A stretch of DNA of 27,795 nucleotides. It comes from CAYQTO01 sp964420455 (lineage in GTDB: Bacteria; Sumerlaeota; Sumerlaeia; SLMS01). The stretch lies in NCBI GenBank assembly GCA_964420455.1, contig CAYQTO010000027.1, positions 1 to 27,795 on the forward strand, in the 5' to 3' direction. Numbering within the stretch: position 1 is the first letter of the stretch; every line of letters starts with the position of its first letter. The notes below the pieces were generated by a model that did not search any database, was not told the DNA's origin, and worked only from the letters and a program-made list of their open reading frames with translations. Shown piece after piece: positions 7,520 through 15,702 of this stretch. A program made the position numbers and the translations under genes.

Positions 7520-9076
7520 ATGGCCAACGAGGCGATCACCCGCAACCTCCAAGTAATCGGGCACTTCCGCATCGGCGAATTGCTCGGCTTCAACGGCCTC
7601 GCCGCCACCTTCAAGGGTTTCGACCAGACGACCGAGACCGAGGTCGCCATCGTCGCCATCCATGAAGGTGACCTCGCAAATCAGGACGCCTACGACCGCT
7701 TTGTGAAGGACTTCCTCATCATCAAGGATTTCCCCGCCAGCCGACTCTGCCAGCCGATCGGCTGCGGCCGCGACGCCAGCCATGTCTGGGCCGCCTATGA
7801 GTGGCAGATCGGCACCCACCTCGGCATCCAGGTCCGCGACCATGGCGTCCCCGACCTCGTGGACGCCTTCCAATGGATGGGCGAAACGGCCGGGGCCCTC
7901 GCCACCCTCCACCGCAACGGCCCCCACCTCGTTATCAACCCCGCCTCCGTCTTCATCACCAACTTCCGCCAGGCAAAGCTCCTCCACTCGGCCTGGGGAA
8001 CGATTCTCCTAAACACCGCCGGCGGGATCCGCCATCCCTCGATGGGCAGCATCCTCCCCTTCCTCGCCCCCGAAATCGCCCGCGGCGACGTCCCGGAGGA
8101 AAACGCCGACGTCTACTCCCTCGGCGCCCTCCTCTACTACCTCATCACCGGCATGCCGATCCACTGGCACGAGGATCCCGGCACCCTTTGCCAGATGATC
8201 GCCGAGACGCCACCAGACCTCGAACCGCTGCGATCCGAACTGACCCCCCGGGCCTTTGACCTCCTCGAGGAGCTTCTCTCGAAGGACCCCAGCGACCGCC
8301 CGATCAACATGCCCGCCCTTGCCGACCGCTTCTTCGCGATCGTCAACGAGGTGGCCGAGGCCGCCCGCCAGGCCGCCGAACAGGAAGCCGCCAGGCGCGA
8401 ATCCGCCATGGAGCAGGACATTGCGGAGGCCCGGGCGGAGATGGCCGCCCAGGCCGAGGCCAACCGCCAGACCGCCCCCGCCGATCCCTCCGGCAACCGG
8501 CTCGCCGACGTTCTCCGCGAACGCCACGCGGACCTCGAATCCGGGCGCGCCTCCGCCGCCAGTTCCGTCCCTCCTCCCCCGCCCCAGCCCGAGGCACCGG
8601 CACCAGCCGCCCCCGCCAAGAAGAAGGGCCCCACCGGCATGATCGTGGGCATCGCCGTCGCCCTCGCTGTCGTCGTTCTGGCGGTCGGCGGGGCCGGCGC
8701 CGTTTTCATGATGGGAGGCTTCGGAGAAAGCGAGGACGAGGAAATCGCGACGCCGCAGGCCAGCCAGGGCGAAGATGCCCTCCAGGTGGCCCTGCGCTAC
8801 GACCAGACCGCCGAGTCGCTCCGCCGCGTTGGCCAGATGCACCTCGCCTTCTACCGGTCGAACGGCCGCTGGGCCCTCTCCTTCGAGGAGCTGACCACGC
8901 TCGGCGCCAAGGAAGAAGACTTCGTCGATGCCTGGGGGCAGAAGGCGGAACTGCGCGGCGCCTTTGTCATCTCCTCGGGCAAGGACAAGACCTGGGACAC
9001 CGACGACGACGTGTGGTGGGATGCGGAGAAGAACGTGCCGGGGGGGTTCCGGCCGGAGATCCAGCCCCAGCCGTAG
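7520..9076 (+). CDS. membrane-anchored pseudokinase with pseudopilin-like C-terminal domain
   Basis: A 518-aa single-pass membrane protein. Residues 14-275 follow the Hanks-type protein kinase fold: APE is intact at 183-185 and is followed by ADVYSLGALLYYLITG. The catalytic residues are missing: the VAIK lysine is V45 in VAIVAI, the HRDLKPEN loop reads HLVINPASVF (136-145), and the DFG position reads HSAWG (156-160). It is therefore predicted to bind rather than phosphorylate. An Ala/Glu-rich helical stretch (276-320), a Pro-rich linker (351-366), a KKK stop and one transmembrane helix (372-398) follow. The outer C-terminus (410-518), with FYRSNGRWALSFEEL, DAWG and GKDKTWDTDDDVWW, resembles the globular part of GspG-type pseudopilins, including a Ca-site-like Asp cluster. 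It stands alone, divergent from GH57 and convergent with the antiporter gene. Confidence 0.85.
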   Translation: MANEAITRNLQVIGHFRIGELLGFNGLAATFKGFDQTTETEVAIVAIHEGDLANQDAYDRFVKDFLIIKDFPASRLCQPIGCGRDASHVWAAYEWQIGTHLGIQVRDHGVPDLVDAFQWMGETAGALATLHRNGPHLVINPASVFITNFRQAKLLHSAWGTILLNTAGGIRHPSMGSILPFLAPEIARGDVPEENADVYSLGALLYYLITGMPIHWHEDPGTLCQMIAETPPDLEPLRSELTPRAFDLLEELLSKDPSDRPINMPALADRFFAIVNEVAEAARQAAEQEAARRESAMEQDIAEARAEMAAQAEANRQTAPADPSGNRLADVLRERHADLESGRASAASSVPPPPPQPEAPAPAAPAKKKGPTGMIVGIAVALAVVVLAVGGAGAVFMMGGFGESEDEEIATPQASQGEDALQVALRYDQTAESLRRVGQMHLAFYRSNGRWALSFEELTTLGAKEEDFVDAWGQKAELRGAFVISSGKDKTWDTDDDVWWDAEKNVPGGFRPEIQPQP

Positions 9077-9095
9077 GCTCCTTCCCCGGTGGGCC

Positions 9096-11393
9096 CTACC
9101 GGTGGACGGTCTCCACGAGGCCGGACGCTCGGGTGGACCGAGCCGCCATCAACAGGGTCAGCACCTCCTCGGGCCCCGGAGCGGAGATCAGCCGCTCGCG
9201 CACCTCCACGTCCGCCACAAGCCGTGCAATCTCCGCCATCGTTGCCAGGTGACCTTCCGGGTCGCCTTTGGGGCTGATGATCATGAAGGCAAGACGGACC
9301 GGCTCGCCGTCGGGCGCATCAAAGGGCACGCCGCCGGGGACCTGGGCCACGACGGTGACTCGCGCCCGCAGGTCGCCGCTGTAGCCGTGGGGGACTGCAA
9401 TCCCGTGGCCGAGGGCAGTAGGGAAGGCCTTCTCGCGGGCGGTCAACTCGTTCAGCATCTCCTTGCGGTTGAGGCGCGGCTCGGCGGAGACGGCGCGTTC
9501 GATCATTTCGCGGAACATGTCCTCGCGGTTGCGGGTTTCGTCGAGCCGCAGGATGAGTTCGGGGCGGATGCTGCGGAGAAGGTATTCGGCCTCGCGGCGC
9601 AGGGTGAGGACTTCGCCCTCGGTGCCGTCGGGGATTTCGCGGCGCTGGCCGGCGGGATCGAGCAACACCTGACGCTCGTCGGCAAAGACGAGCTTCGTGA
9701 GTTGGCCGCGGCCGCTCGACGGGGGGGTCTTGCCGGCCATACCGTTCGTGATGGTAATCGCGCCGCCGGCCATTTCGGAAGAAACCAGGGAGGGCTTGGG
9801 CAGGTTGCGCCAGACGACGGTGCCGGGCTGCTCGCGGGCCATCTCCGCCGACGGCTCGTCGGTGCCCCATCGAAAAACGTGATCCCGTCCCACCACCGGC
9901 AGCCACCGCTGGCAGATGAGCGTGTTCAGTTCCTCGTTGTCGGTGAGGGCGAGCACATTGCCGATGCCGCGATAGGAGAGATCGCCGGGAAGGTCGGGAT
10001 CGCGGGCGTCGCCCACGGCGGCGGCCAGACCCTCGTCTCGCGCCTCGGCAATCGATCGCTTGTTCAGGTCCAGCAGGCGCACGTCCCGCTTGGCACGGGC
10101 CGCCAGAAACCCGGCCACACGCCGCCCAAAAGGGTGCGCCCCAACCACCAGCCAACCCGTCGGCTGCTCCAGCTTAAGACCCAGCAGGTTCGCCACCATC
10201 CCCGCCGTCACCCCCTGGACGATCACCGTAATCCCGATCACCGAGAAGGTGAAAGTCACGACGAACCAGGCGTTCTCGTTTCCGGCCTCCATCAGCGTCA
10301 GCCCGAACAACGACGCCATCGACGCCGCCACGATTCCCCGCGGAGCCACGTAGGAAAGGAACAATTTCTCTTTGATAGAAAGCTGCGATCCCCAGGTGCA
10401 TGCGAAGACGTTCGCCGGCCGGATGACAAACATCACCGCGAGCACGCACAGCAGGCCCTCGAAACCGAATCGCGCGAAGTTGTCGAACTCGAGCTGGGCG
10501 GCGAGCACGATGAACAGCGCGCCGATCAGCAGCTCGGTGATCTCCGCCTTGAACTCCTTGATCTGCTGGAGAGGGCCGGGGCGCTTCCAACCGAGGATCA
10601 GCCCGGCGACCGTCACACCCAGCAGACCCGACTCCGGCACCAGATAATCGTCGAACGCGAAAATCCCCACCGCCACCCCAACGATGAAGATGTTGAGGTA
10701 GCCGTCGGGGATCCAGTTGTGACGAAGCGCATGCACCACCAGGAAACCGACGACCCCGCCGACCACGATCCCCGCCACGAATCGCAGCGCGAAGGCCGTG
10801 AGCGCGCTCCCCGCGCCGAGACCGGTCACGAACTCGAAGGTCAGGATGGCGATGAACACCCCGATCGGGTCGATCAGCACCCCCTCCCAATGGAGGATGT
10901 CGTTCAGGTTCCGCCGGATTCGGATGCGGCGCAGAAGGGGGGCGATCACCGTGGGACCGGTGACGATGACCAGCGAAGACGCCAGCAACGCGAGCGATAG
11001 CGTGCCCTCGCCAAAATCATCGGCGAACAGCAGGTAGATCACCGCTGCCGTCCCGAACCAGGTGATCAGGATACCGAGGCTGAGCAGACGCCGGATTATG
11101 GAGGAGGCGCTCTTGTACCCCTCGAGGTTGAGCGACAGTCCGCCCTCGAAGAGAATAAGGGCGACGGCGAGGGAGATGAGCGGCGGGAGGACCTTGCCCA
11201 GGGAATCGGGCCGCACCACGCCAAGCATCTCGGGGCCGAGCAGTACGCCCCCAAGCAGCAGGAAGCTGATGCTGGAGATCTGAAGCCGGCGGGAGATCAG
11301 GACGAGCGCCACCCCGGCGACCACTGCTATCGACAGTGTCTGGAGGATGGGCGACGTTTCGGCTCCGGGCGAGGCGGCCAGCAGGAACGTCAT
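9096..11393 (-). CDS. CPA1-type cation/proton antiporter fused to TrkA-N-like and PTS EIIA domains
   Basis: A 765-aa inner-membrane antiporter with two cytoplasmic regulatory domains. The first 400 residues contain about 12 hydrophobic helices with NhaP/CPA1 landmarks: LILFEGGLSL near 80, TGPTVIAPLL near 145 and WEGVLIDPIGV near 170. About 405-530 is a Rossmann-like TrkA-N/RCK segment beginning WLVVGAHPFGRRVAGFL; its glycine motif is imperfect. About 610-760 is a fructose/nitrogen-type PTS IIA domain with the phosphorylatable histidine H669 in GIAVPHGYS. This suggests control of Na+ or K+/H+ exchange by nucleotide or ion binding and by phosphoryl transfer. No EI or HPr gene is visible here. 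It follows the zinc-finger gene by 10 nt and ends the minus-strand operon. Confidence 0.92.
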   Translation of the reverse strand: MTFLLAASPGAETSPILQTLSIAVVAGVALVLISRRLQISSISFLLLGGVLLGPEMLGVVRPDSLGKVLPPLISLAVALILFEGGLSLNLEGYKSASSIIRRLLSLGILITWFGTAAVIYLLFADDFGEGTLSLALLASSLVIVTGPTVIAPLLRRIRIRRNLNDILHWEGVLIDPIGVFIAILTFEFVTGLGAGSALTAFALRFVAGIVVGGVVGFLVVHALRHNWIPDGYLNIFIVGVAVGIFAFDDYLVPESGLLGVTVAGLILGWKRPGPLQQIKEFKAEITELLIGALFIVLAAQLEFDNFARFGFEGLLCVLAVMFVIRPANVFACTWGSQLSIKEKLFLSYVAPRGIVAASMASLFGLTLMEAGNENAWFVVTFTFSVIGITVIVQGVTAGMVANLLGLKLEQPTGWLVVGAHPFGRRVAGFLAARAKRDVRLLDLNKRSIAEARDEGLAAAVGDARDPDLPGDLSYRGIGNVLALTDNEELNTLICQRWLPVVGRDHVFRWGTDEPSAEMAREQPGTVVWRNLPKPSLVSSEMAGGAITITNGMAGKTPPSSGRGQLTKLVFADERQVLLDPAGQRREIPDGTEGEVLTLRREAEYLLRSIRPELILRLDETRNREDMFREMIERAVSAEPRLNRKEMLNELTAREKAFPTALGHGIAVPHGYSGDLRARVTVVAQVPGGVPFDAPDGEPVRLAFMIISPKGDPEGHLATMAEIARLVADVEVRERLISAPGPEEVLTLLMAARSTRASGLVETVHR

Positions 11394-11403
11394 GGGCGCG
11401 GTG

Positions 11404-11814
11404 TCATTCCATCTCCGCGGAGAGGACGCGCTGCTCGCGCGCGAGGCGCACCAGCTCGTCGATCAGCCGCACCTGCTTGGGGTTCAGCCGGAAGTACTCC
11501 GCCCCGAAGTGCTTCACCACGTCCTGGATCGCCTCCGGCATCGTGGTGTTCTGCACGCGCACCAACAGGTCCAGAAAGTCCGAAGGCCGGTTGCCCGGGC
11601 AATTCACATGCTTGCAGTGGTACGTATTGTTGCGCGGATTCAGAACCAGCGTGCGGAAGACCTCGTCGCGGTGAATCGGGCAGACGGTGATATACACGTC
11701 GCCATAGCGGATCAGCTTGTCCGGATACCAGCCGATGTACTCCATCAGGCGAACGATTTCGAAGCCGGAGTTGACCTGCGCGCAAATGGCCGAATAGGCG
11801 CCCTCGTTGATCAT
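11404..11814 (-). CDS. stand-alone CHC2 (DnaG-type) zinc-finger protein, 136 aa
   Basis: A small soluble protein resembling only the N-terminal zinc-binding domain of DnaG primase. The N-terminal helix VRLMEYIGWYPDKLIRYGDVY precedes a putative Zn site C45, H48, C67, C72 (CPIHRDEVF, then YHCKHVNCPGN). The spacing C-x2-H-x18-C-x4-C differs from classical DnaG, which ends C-x2-C. A helix similar to the DnaG post-finger region follows (DFLDLLVRVQNTTMPEAIQD), then a charged C-terminal helix. No TOPRIM polymerase or DnaB-binding domain exists, so it is not a primase by itself; a nucleic-acid-binding or regulatory role is inference. ATG 11814 overlaps the stop of the upstream PfkB gene by 4 nt, so translation is probably coupled. 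Confidence 0.8.
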   Translation of the reverse strand: MINEGAYSAICAQVNSGFEIVRLMEYIGWYPDKLIRYGDVYITVCPIHRDEVFRTLVLNPRNNTYHCKHVNCPGNRPSDFLDLLVRVQNTTMPEAIQDVVKHFGAEYFRLNPKQVRLIDELVRLAREQRVLSAEME

Positions 11815-13004
11815 GGTTCGGGGGCTCCCTGTGGATGGGTGGCGGGGGAATCCGCCATGTCCTCCCAAGGGTCGAGCACGCCATCCGTCCAGCGGCCGGC
11901 AAAAACCGCCAACTCCTCGAGCGAGGGGCCGCGGCCTTGGCGGACGTAGAAGCCGGACACACACTTGCCGATGATCAGCGCGAGGGCCGGTTCGAGTCCC
12001 AGCGCCCGCGCATAGACGTATCCCCCGTTGAAGTGATCGCCCGCGCCGGTGGTCAGCCTCGGCTCGGAACAGAGCGGGCCTGGCGTGGAGCCTTCACCGT
12101 CGCGGGCGCTCCAGGCCGCCGCCGAACCCGTCGGATGAATCACCACCTCGGTCACGCCGATCTTCTCCGCGAGCACCCGCGCCCGGTGCACGAGCGACGC
12201 CGCCTCCGCCGATCCCGCCCCAAGGCGGTAGACCGCGCAGACCTCCTCGCTTTCCTTCTCGTTGAGTCCAAGAATCGCAAGCGCACCGGTTTCGGAAAAG
12301 CGGGCGATGAGCCCGAGCGCCTCGCGCAGGTCGTCCCGGGTTCTCTTTGCGGGATCACACAGGTCGAAGAAGAACAACCGGGGCAGGCGGACCCCACCGG
12401 TCGCCAGACGGCCCAGCACCCCTTCAAAGATCTCGTTCAGGTACGGCAGCATGGTCCAGTTGACGAGCGCCACGCAATCCGCCGCGGTGAGCGCCGCGTC
12501 GACCCCTTCCTCGCCACCCATCGCCTCGAGGAAGTTTGTCCAGGTCACGTCCTTTAGCGGGGCGTGGAGCCCGTGCATGATCTTGCCGTCGTGGAACTCG
12601 GTGGCGAGGGTCCTTGCGACGGGGGCGATGGACCGCAGTTCCGCGTAAGTCCCCAGCGGTGCAAAGACCGGGTGCACCTCCGGCTTCCCCACCGAGCCCG
12701 TATAGACGCCGCGGCAGCCAAGCCGACCCAGCGCCTCGCACATGAGAGGCCCGTTGCCTCCGCTCTTGGTCTCGCGCACCACCCATTCGAGGTTCGTGGA
12801 CTTGCCCGCCGCCGATGCCACCCGCTGCGCATAGACGCCGATGGTCCGAATCGCGTCGTATTCCGTCGCACTGTAGCGCCGGTCCACCACGTCGATGATT
12901 TCATCGATGAAGCCGTCGGCGCCGGCGAAGAAGGAGGGATGGCCTTCGCGCGCCTGGGCCGCTTGCAACGCCTCGAGCGCCTCGGTGATCCGGGAACGGT
13001 CCAT
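11811..13004 (-). CDS. PfkB/ribokinase-family carbohydrate kinase, substrate unknown
   Basis: A 397-aa cytoplasmic kinase of the ribokinase fold, longer than the usual 300-330 residues. It begins with a helical N-terminus, then FFAGADGFIDEIIDVVD (25-41) in the place of the sugar-binding first strand. The GG substrate motif appears as SGGNGPLMCEALGRLG (81-96), and the ATP/anion-hole signature TTGAGDHFNGGY has its catalytic aspartate at D323. The region between these (DVTWTNFLEAMGGEEG onwards) is divergent from well-known ribokinases, so neither ribose, fructose nor adenosine can be assigned. ATG 13004 is preferred to the upstream in-frame start at 13067, which would add 21 residues with no fold role. 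It is followed by the zinc-finger gene with a 4-nt overlap and preceded by the degenerate AAA+ gene after 78 nt. Confidence 0.85.
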   Translation of the reverse strand: MDRSRITEALEALQAAQAREGHPSFFAGADGFIDEIIDVVDRRYSATEYDAIRTIGVYAQRVASAAGKSTNLEWVVRETKSGGNGPLMCEALGRLGCRGVYTGSVGKPEVHPVFAPLGTYAELRSIAPVARTLATEFHDGKIMHGLHAPLKDVTWTNFLEAMGGEEGVDAALTAADCVALVNWTMLPYLNEIFEGVLGRLATGGVRLPRLFFFDLCDPAKRTRDDLREALGLIARFSETGALAILGLNEKESEEVCAVYRLGAGSAEAASLVHRARVLAEKIGVTEVVIHPTGSAAAWSARDGEGSTPGPLCSEPRLTTGAGDHFNGGYVYARALGLEPALALIIGKCVSGFYVRQGRGPSLEELAVFAGRWTDGVLDPWEDMADSPATHPQGAPEP

Positions 13005-13082
13005 GTAGGGGCCTGCGTCCTTGGTGGAGAATGCCAGGATGGTGGCACTCCCACAGGGGGCACGCAATGGCTTTGCTTGGGT

Positions 13083-14513
13083 TCAGGCACGCCGCCGCGG
13101 GAGGAGCCCATCGCGCAGGAGCTCCGCTTCGGTGCGGTGGCCGTTTCCGAGCGACCAGTCCGCAAGACGGCGGGTCTCGATCTCCACCCAGCGCTCCGTC
13201 CGCCCGTAGGACGCGGCCAGCCCATCCTTGCCCGCGCGGCGCTTGATCGAGGCAAAGACCGCATAACGCAGCGCCGTCTCTGCCGCCGGACTCGGGTCAC
13301 TCCCCCTCCAGCGCAGGAGCCGCAGCGCGGGGTCCACCGGCGGCAGTCCTGCAGCGCCCTCCCGTGCCTCGCGCCAAATCCGATAGTCCCCCTCCACCTC
13401 GCCGAGTGGACGCGCTTTTCCCGTCGGCGCCATCAGCAGGCACCACTCGACGAAATGCGCCAACCCTTCCCGGTCTCCCGGCCACTCCCATTCGCTCATC
13501 GCTTCCAGGGCTCCCGGCTCCCACTCGCTTACTCCGTGGTGGAACTCGAGCACCTGGTGCAGCAGCGCGGTCTGGTTCTCGACGAGGAAGGGGATGTCCT
13601 CACGGATCTCCCCCAAGGGAAGGATCGCAGCGTGGGCCGCCGAGAGTTCGTTGAGCAGGTCCGAGCGCAGCCCCTGGCCCATTGAGGGCCATCCCGAAAC
13701 CGGGTCGAGGACGGCGATCAGTCGCAGATCAAGAGTCTTGACGGGGGTCACCGCACCGTCGAACACCAATTGTGCAAGCCGGGCCTGGTGGGCCGCCGAC
13801 GCCCGCTCGATCGATTCGGCGACGAGAGTCCCTCCGTTGAGCCTGCCGAGCAGACCCGGGGAATGGCGGTTGCCGACGAGATCCCCCAGGTGGGGATCGT
13901 CGGCCCCTTCCCCGAAGCGCACCACGGCGAAGCGATCGATCCGGCGTTGCGGTTGGAGCCCGTGAAGGGCCCGCGACAGCGCCGACAGCCGGGAGCCCAG
14001 TGGCCCCGAAAGCAGCACATGCCGGTGGAGACGGCCCAAGCGCGACAGATGGGCGATCTCCGACCGGGAGCGCGCCGAGTTCCCATAAACCCCCGCCCGC
14101 TGGATCGTCGACCGTTCATGATCGAACAGGGCCTGCCGGCATCGCGCCCCGTCGAAGGCACGATCGACGGTTTCTTCAAACTCGCCTGGCCGCCCGTTCC
14201 TCGGAACAAGCCACGGTGCCAGACCCGCATTTTCGAACAACATCATGAGTCCCGCCGGAATGCGCGTCTCATCGCTTACGAAAATGATTTCCGGAGTCGG
14301 CTCGCGCCTTTCGATCTCATCCACCAGAGCCTCAAGCGACCGGGTGGATACGTCATCCCAAACCACCAACAGGCAGACGCCCTGATCCTCGCGGAGCAGC
14401 GCCAACGCGTCCTCGACCGACATCGCAACCGCCTCCGCCGGGTCGAGCGCCGCCAAGCGCGGTGGCTGGGCAAGGAAGTTCATGGGAGGGTGGAGCCAAA
14501 TCGCTTGCGTCAC
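13083..14513 (-). CDS. degenerate sigma-54-activator-like AAA+ protein (probable pseudo-ATPase)
   Basis: Residues 165-360 align by eye with the AAA+ core of NtrC-family activators: HVLLSGPLGSRLSALSRALH for strand 1/Walker A, GLLGRLNGGTLVAESIE for the segment before Walker B, DLRLIAVLD for sensor I, GLRSDLLNEL and LGEIREDIPFLVENQ for the arginine region, and WEWPGDREGLAHFVEW for sensor II. Key elements are lost. Walker A lacks GK(S/T), Walker B DE is ES (234-235), and the GAFTGA loop is deleted between LVGNRH and SPGLLG. The N-terminal 120 residues look like a remnant alpha/beta receiver-type domain (GVCLLVVWDDVS, PEIIFVSDE) without a clear phosphoacceptor pattern. The C-terminus is helical and basic, not an obvious Fis HTH. 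GTG 14513 or ATG 14483 may be the start; neither has a strong ribosome site. It heads the minus-strand operon. Function unknown, possibly a scaffold or anti-activator. Confidence 0.75.
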   Translation of the reverse strand: MTQAIWLHPPMNFLAQPPRLAALDPAEAVAMSVEDALALLREDQGVCLLVVWDDVSTRSLEALVDEIERREPTPEIIFVSDETRIPAGLMMLFENAGLAPWLVPRNGRPGEFEETVDRAFDGARCRQALFDHERSTIQRAGVYGNSARSRSEIAHLSRLGRLHRHVLLSGPLGSRLSALSRALHGLQPQRRIDRFAVVRFGEGADDPHLGDLVGNRHSPGLLGRLNGGTLVAESIERASAAHQARLAQLVFDGAVTPVKTLDLRLIAVLDPVSGWPSMGQGLRSDLLNELSAAHAAILPLGEIREDIPFLVENQTALLHQVLEFHHGVSEWEPGALEAMSEWEWPGDREGLAHFVEWCLLMAPTGKARPLGEVEGDYRIWREAREGAAGLPPVDPALRLLRWRGSDPSPAAETALRYAVFASIKRRAGKDGLAASYGRTERWVEIETRRLADWSLGNGHRTEAELLRDGLLPRRRA

Positions 14514-14542
14514 GGATGCTACCTACAATGATAACTTAACTT

Positions 14543-14568
14543 TACAATGTTGTTCTCACAACATTGTA
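14543..14568. promoter_or_regulatory. perfect 11-bp inverted repeat, candidate operator
   Basis: TACAATGTTGT and ACAACATTGTA flank the 4-nt centre TCTC in a strikingly AT-rich island between two divergent genes (AAA+ protein on the minus strand, AmrS on the plus strand). A third half-site TACAATG occurs at 14524-14530, 19 nt upstream of the first. The symmetry and divergent position suit a dimeric repressor or activator controlling both genes. A hairpin role is less likely because neither arm is GC-rich and no T-run follows. Confidence 0.55.
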
Positions 14569-14578
14569 TAACTATGTT
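14550..14578 (+). promoter_or_regulatory. candidate sigma-70-like promoter for the AmrS gene
   Basis: TTGTTC (14550-14555) and TATGTT (14573-14578) are separated by 17 nt and overlap the dyad at 14543-14568. A binding protein there would block or assist polymerase. TATAAC (14567-14572) is an alternative -10 with a poor -35 at 20 nt. The region ends about 107 nt before the AmrS start. This rests on consensus matching only. Confidence 0.28.
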
Positions 14579-14685
14579 ACCAAGGCGCTGCCGTCAACCA
14601 CAAGTCGACGCATCTTGAGACCTGTGTTGACCTTCCCGGCTTCAGGGATATTATTTCGCCACCTTCTCCAAACGGACTCCCTTGC

Positions 14686-15702
14686 ATGCGCCGCGTTCGA
14701 GGGCGATTCTTTGATCGACTCGAATGGGACACGGTGACGTGCCGCCTGTGCGCCCACCGCTGTTCCATCGCTCCCTCGCGCACGGGTCGCTGTGGCGTTC
14801 GCCTCAACCGCGACGGCCACCTCCACCTCGAACAATACGGCCACATCGCCACCCAGGAGTTCCTCCCTTCCGACGAGCTCCCCCTCTATCACTACAAGCC
14901 CAACGCCTATTGGGCGCGCTTCAGCCTCAAGGGCTGCACCATGCGTTGCCCCTTCTGCACCACCTACCACGTCAGTCAACTTGGCAGCGTCCGCAGCGTC
15001 CCTTGCGAGCCTGCCCAACTCATCACCGCCGCTCACGAGAACGGCTGTCGCGGCCTCAGCTTCGGCTATGGCGAGCCCGGGCCCCATCACGAGTTCGTCT
15101 TCGACACCTTCCGCGAAGCCTTCACACTCGGCTATGATACCCACCTCGAAACCAACGGCATGTACAGCGACGAACCCCTGCGGGAAATCGCCCCCTTTCT
15201 TTCGGCGGTCACCGTCGGCCTCAAGGGCCTCGACCCCGACCTCTATCAGAACCAACTGGGCGGCGACGTCGCCGAGGTCCTCTCCACCATCGACGTTCTC
15301 ATGACCCTCCGCATCCACACGGAAATCACCTGGCTGCTCATTCCCGGAGTAACGGACAAGGGGGACTCGATACGCCCCCTGCTCGAGATCGCCGGCCACT
15401 ACGGCTTCGCTCCTCCCTTGATCCTCCTCCCCTTCCGGCCTTTCTTCCAGTGGTCCGACAAGCCTTCCGCCGATCTGGATCACCTCGAGGCCTTTCACGC
15501 CGCCATCCAGCATTATCCAGGCGCCATCTACGAGGCCCATCCACTCAGCAGGGCACGGAACACCTGCTGCGAAAACTGTGGCCGACCCCTCATTCGCCGC
15601 GGAGAGGCCGGCCTCATTCTCACCAAGGATGGAACCGGGAGGAGCCGGGAGCACTGCCCCACCTGCAATGCCCCGGTTCCTTACGTCGTCGACGACGTGT
15701 GA
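14686..15702 (+). CDS. amrS: AmrS-type radical SAM protein (AmmeMemoRadiSam system family)
   Basis: A 338-aa radical SAM protein of the group annotated AmrS or PflA-like. The [4Fe-4S] cluster motif is C84-x3-C88-x2-C91 (KGCTMRCPFC). An N-terminal four-Cys patch (C19, C22, C26, C36: CRLCAHRC and GRCGVR) and a C-terminal zinc-ribbon-like pair (CENCGRP and HCPTCNAPVP) frame the barrel, as in the family. GYGEP is a typical GGEP-like SAM-contact motif. The reaction of AmrS proteins is not settled; the usual partners are AMMECR1- and Memo-like proteins, and neither is in this window. The start ATG 14686 has no strong ribosome site, but an upstream extension is not available in the AT-rich gap. It ends exactly where the convergent pseudopilin stop begins. 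Confidence 0.88.
   Translation: MRRVRGRFFDRLEWDTVTCRLCAHRCSIAPSRTGRCGVRLNRDGHLHLEQYGHIATQEFLPSDELPLYHYKPNAYWARFSLKGCTMRCPFCTTYHVSQLGSVRSVPCEPAQLITAAHENGCRGLSFGYGEPGPHHEFVFDTFREAFTLGYDTHLETNGMYSDEPLREIAPFLSAVTVGLKGLDPDLYQNQLGGDVAEVLSTIDVLMTLRIHTEITWLLIPGVTDKGDSIRPLLEIAGHYGFAPPLILLPFRPFFQWSDKPSADLDHLEAFHAAIQHYPGAIYEAHPLSRARNTCCENCGRPLIRRGEAGLILTKDGTGRSREHCPTCNAPVPYVVDDV

Noticed and set aside
8928..11000. Long 690-aa plus-strand open frame opposite the antiporter
   Set aside because: It is low-complexity, rich in Arg, Gln, His and Asp, and runs antisense to a clearly functional membrane protein. High G+C removes stop codons in this frame.
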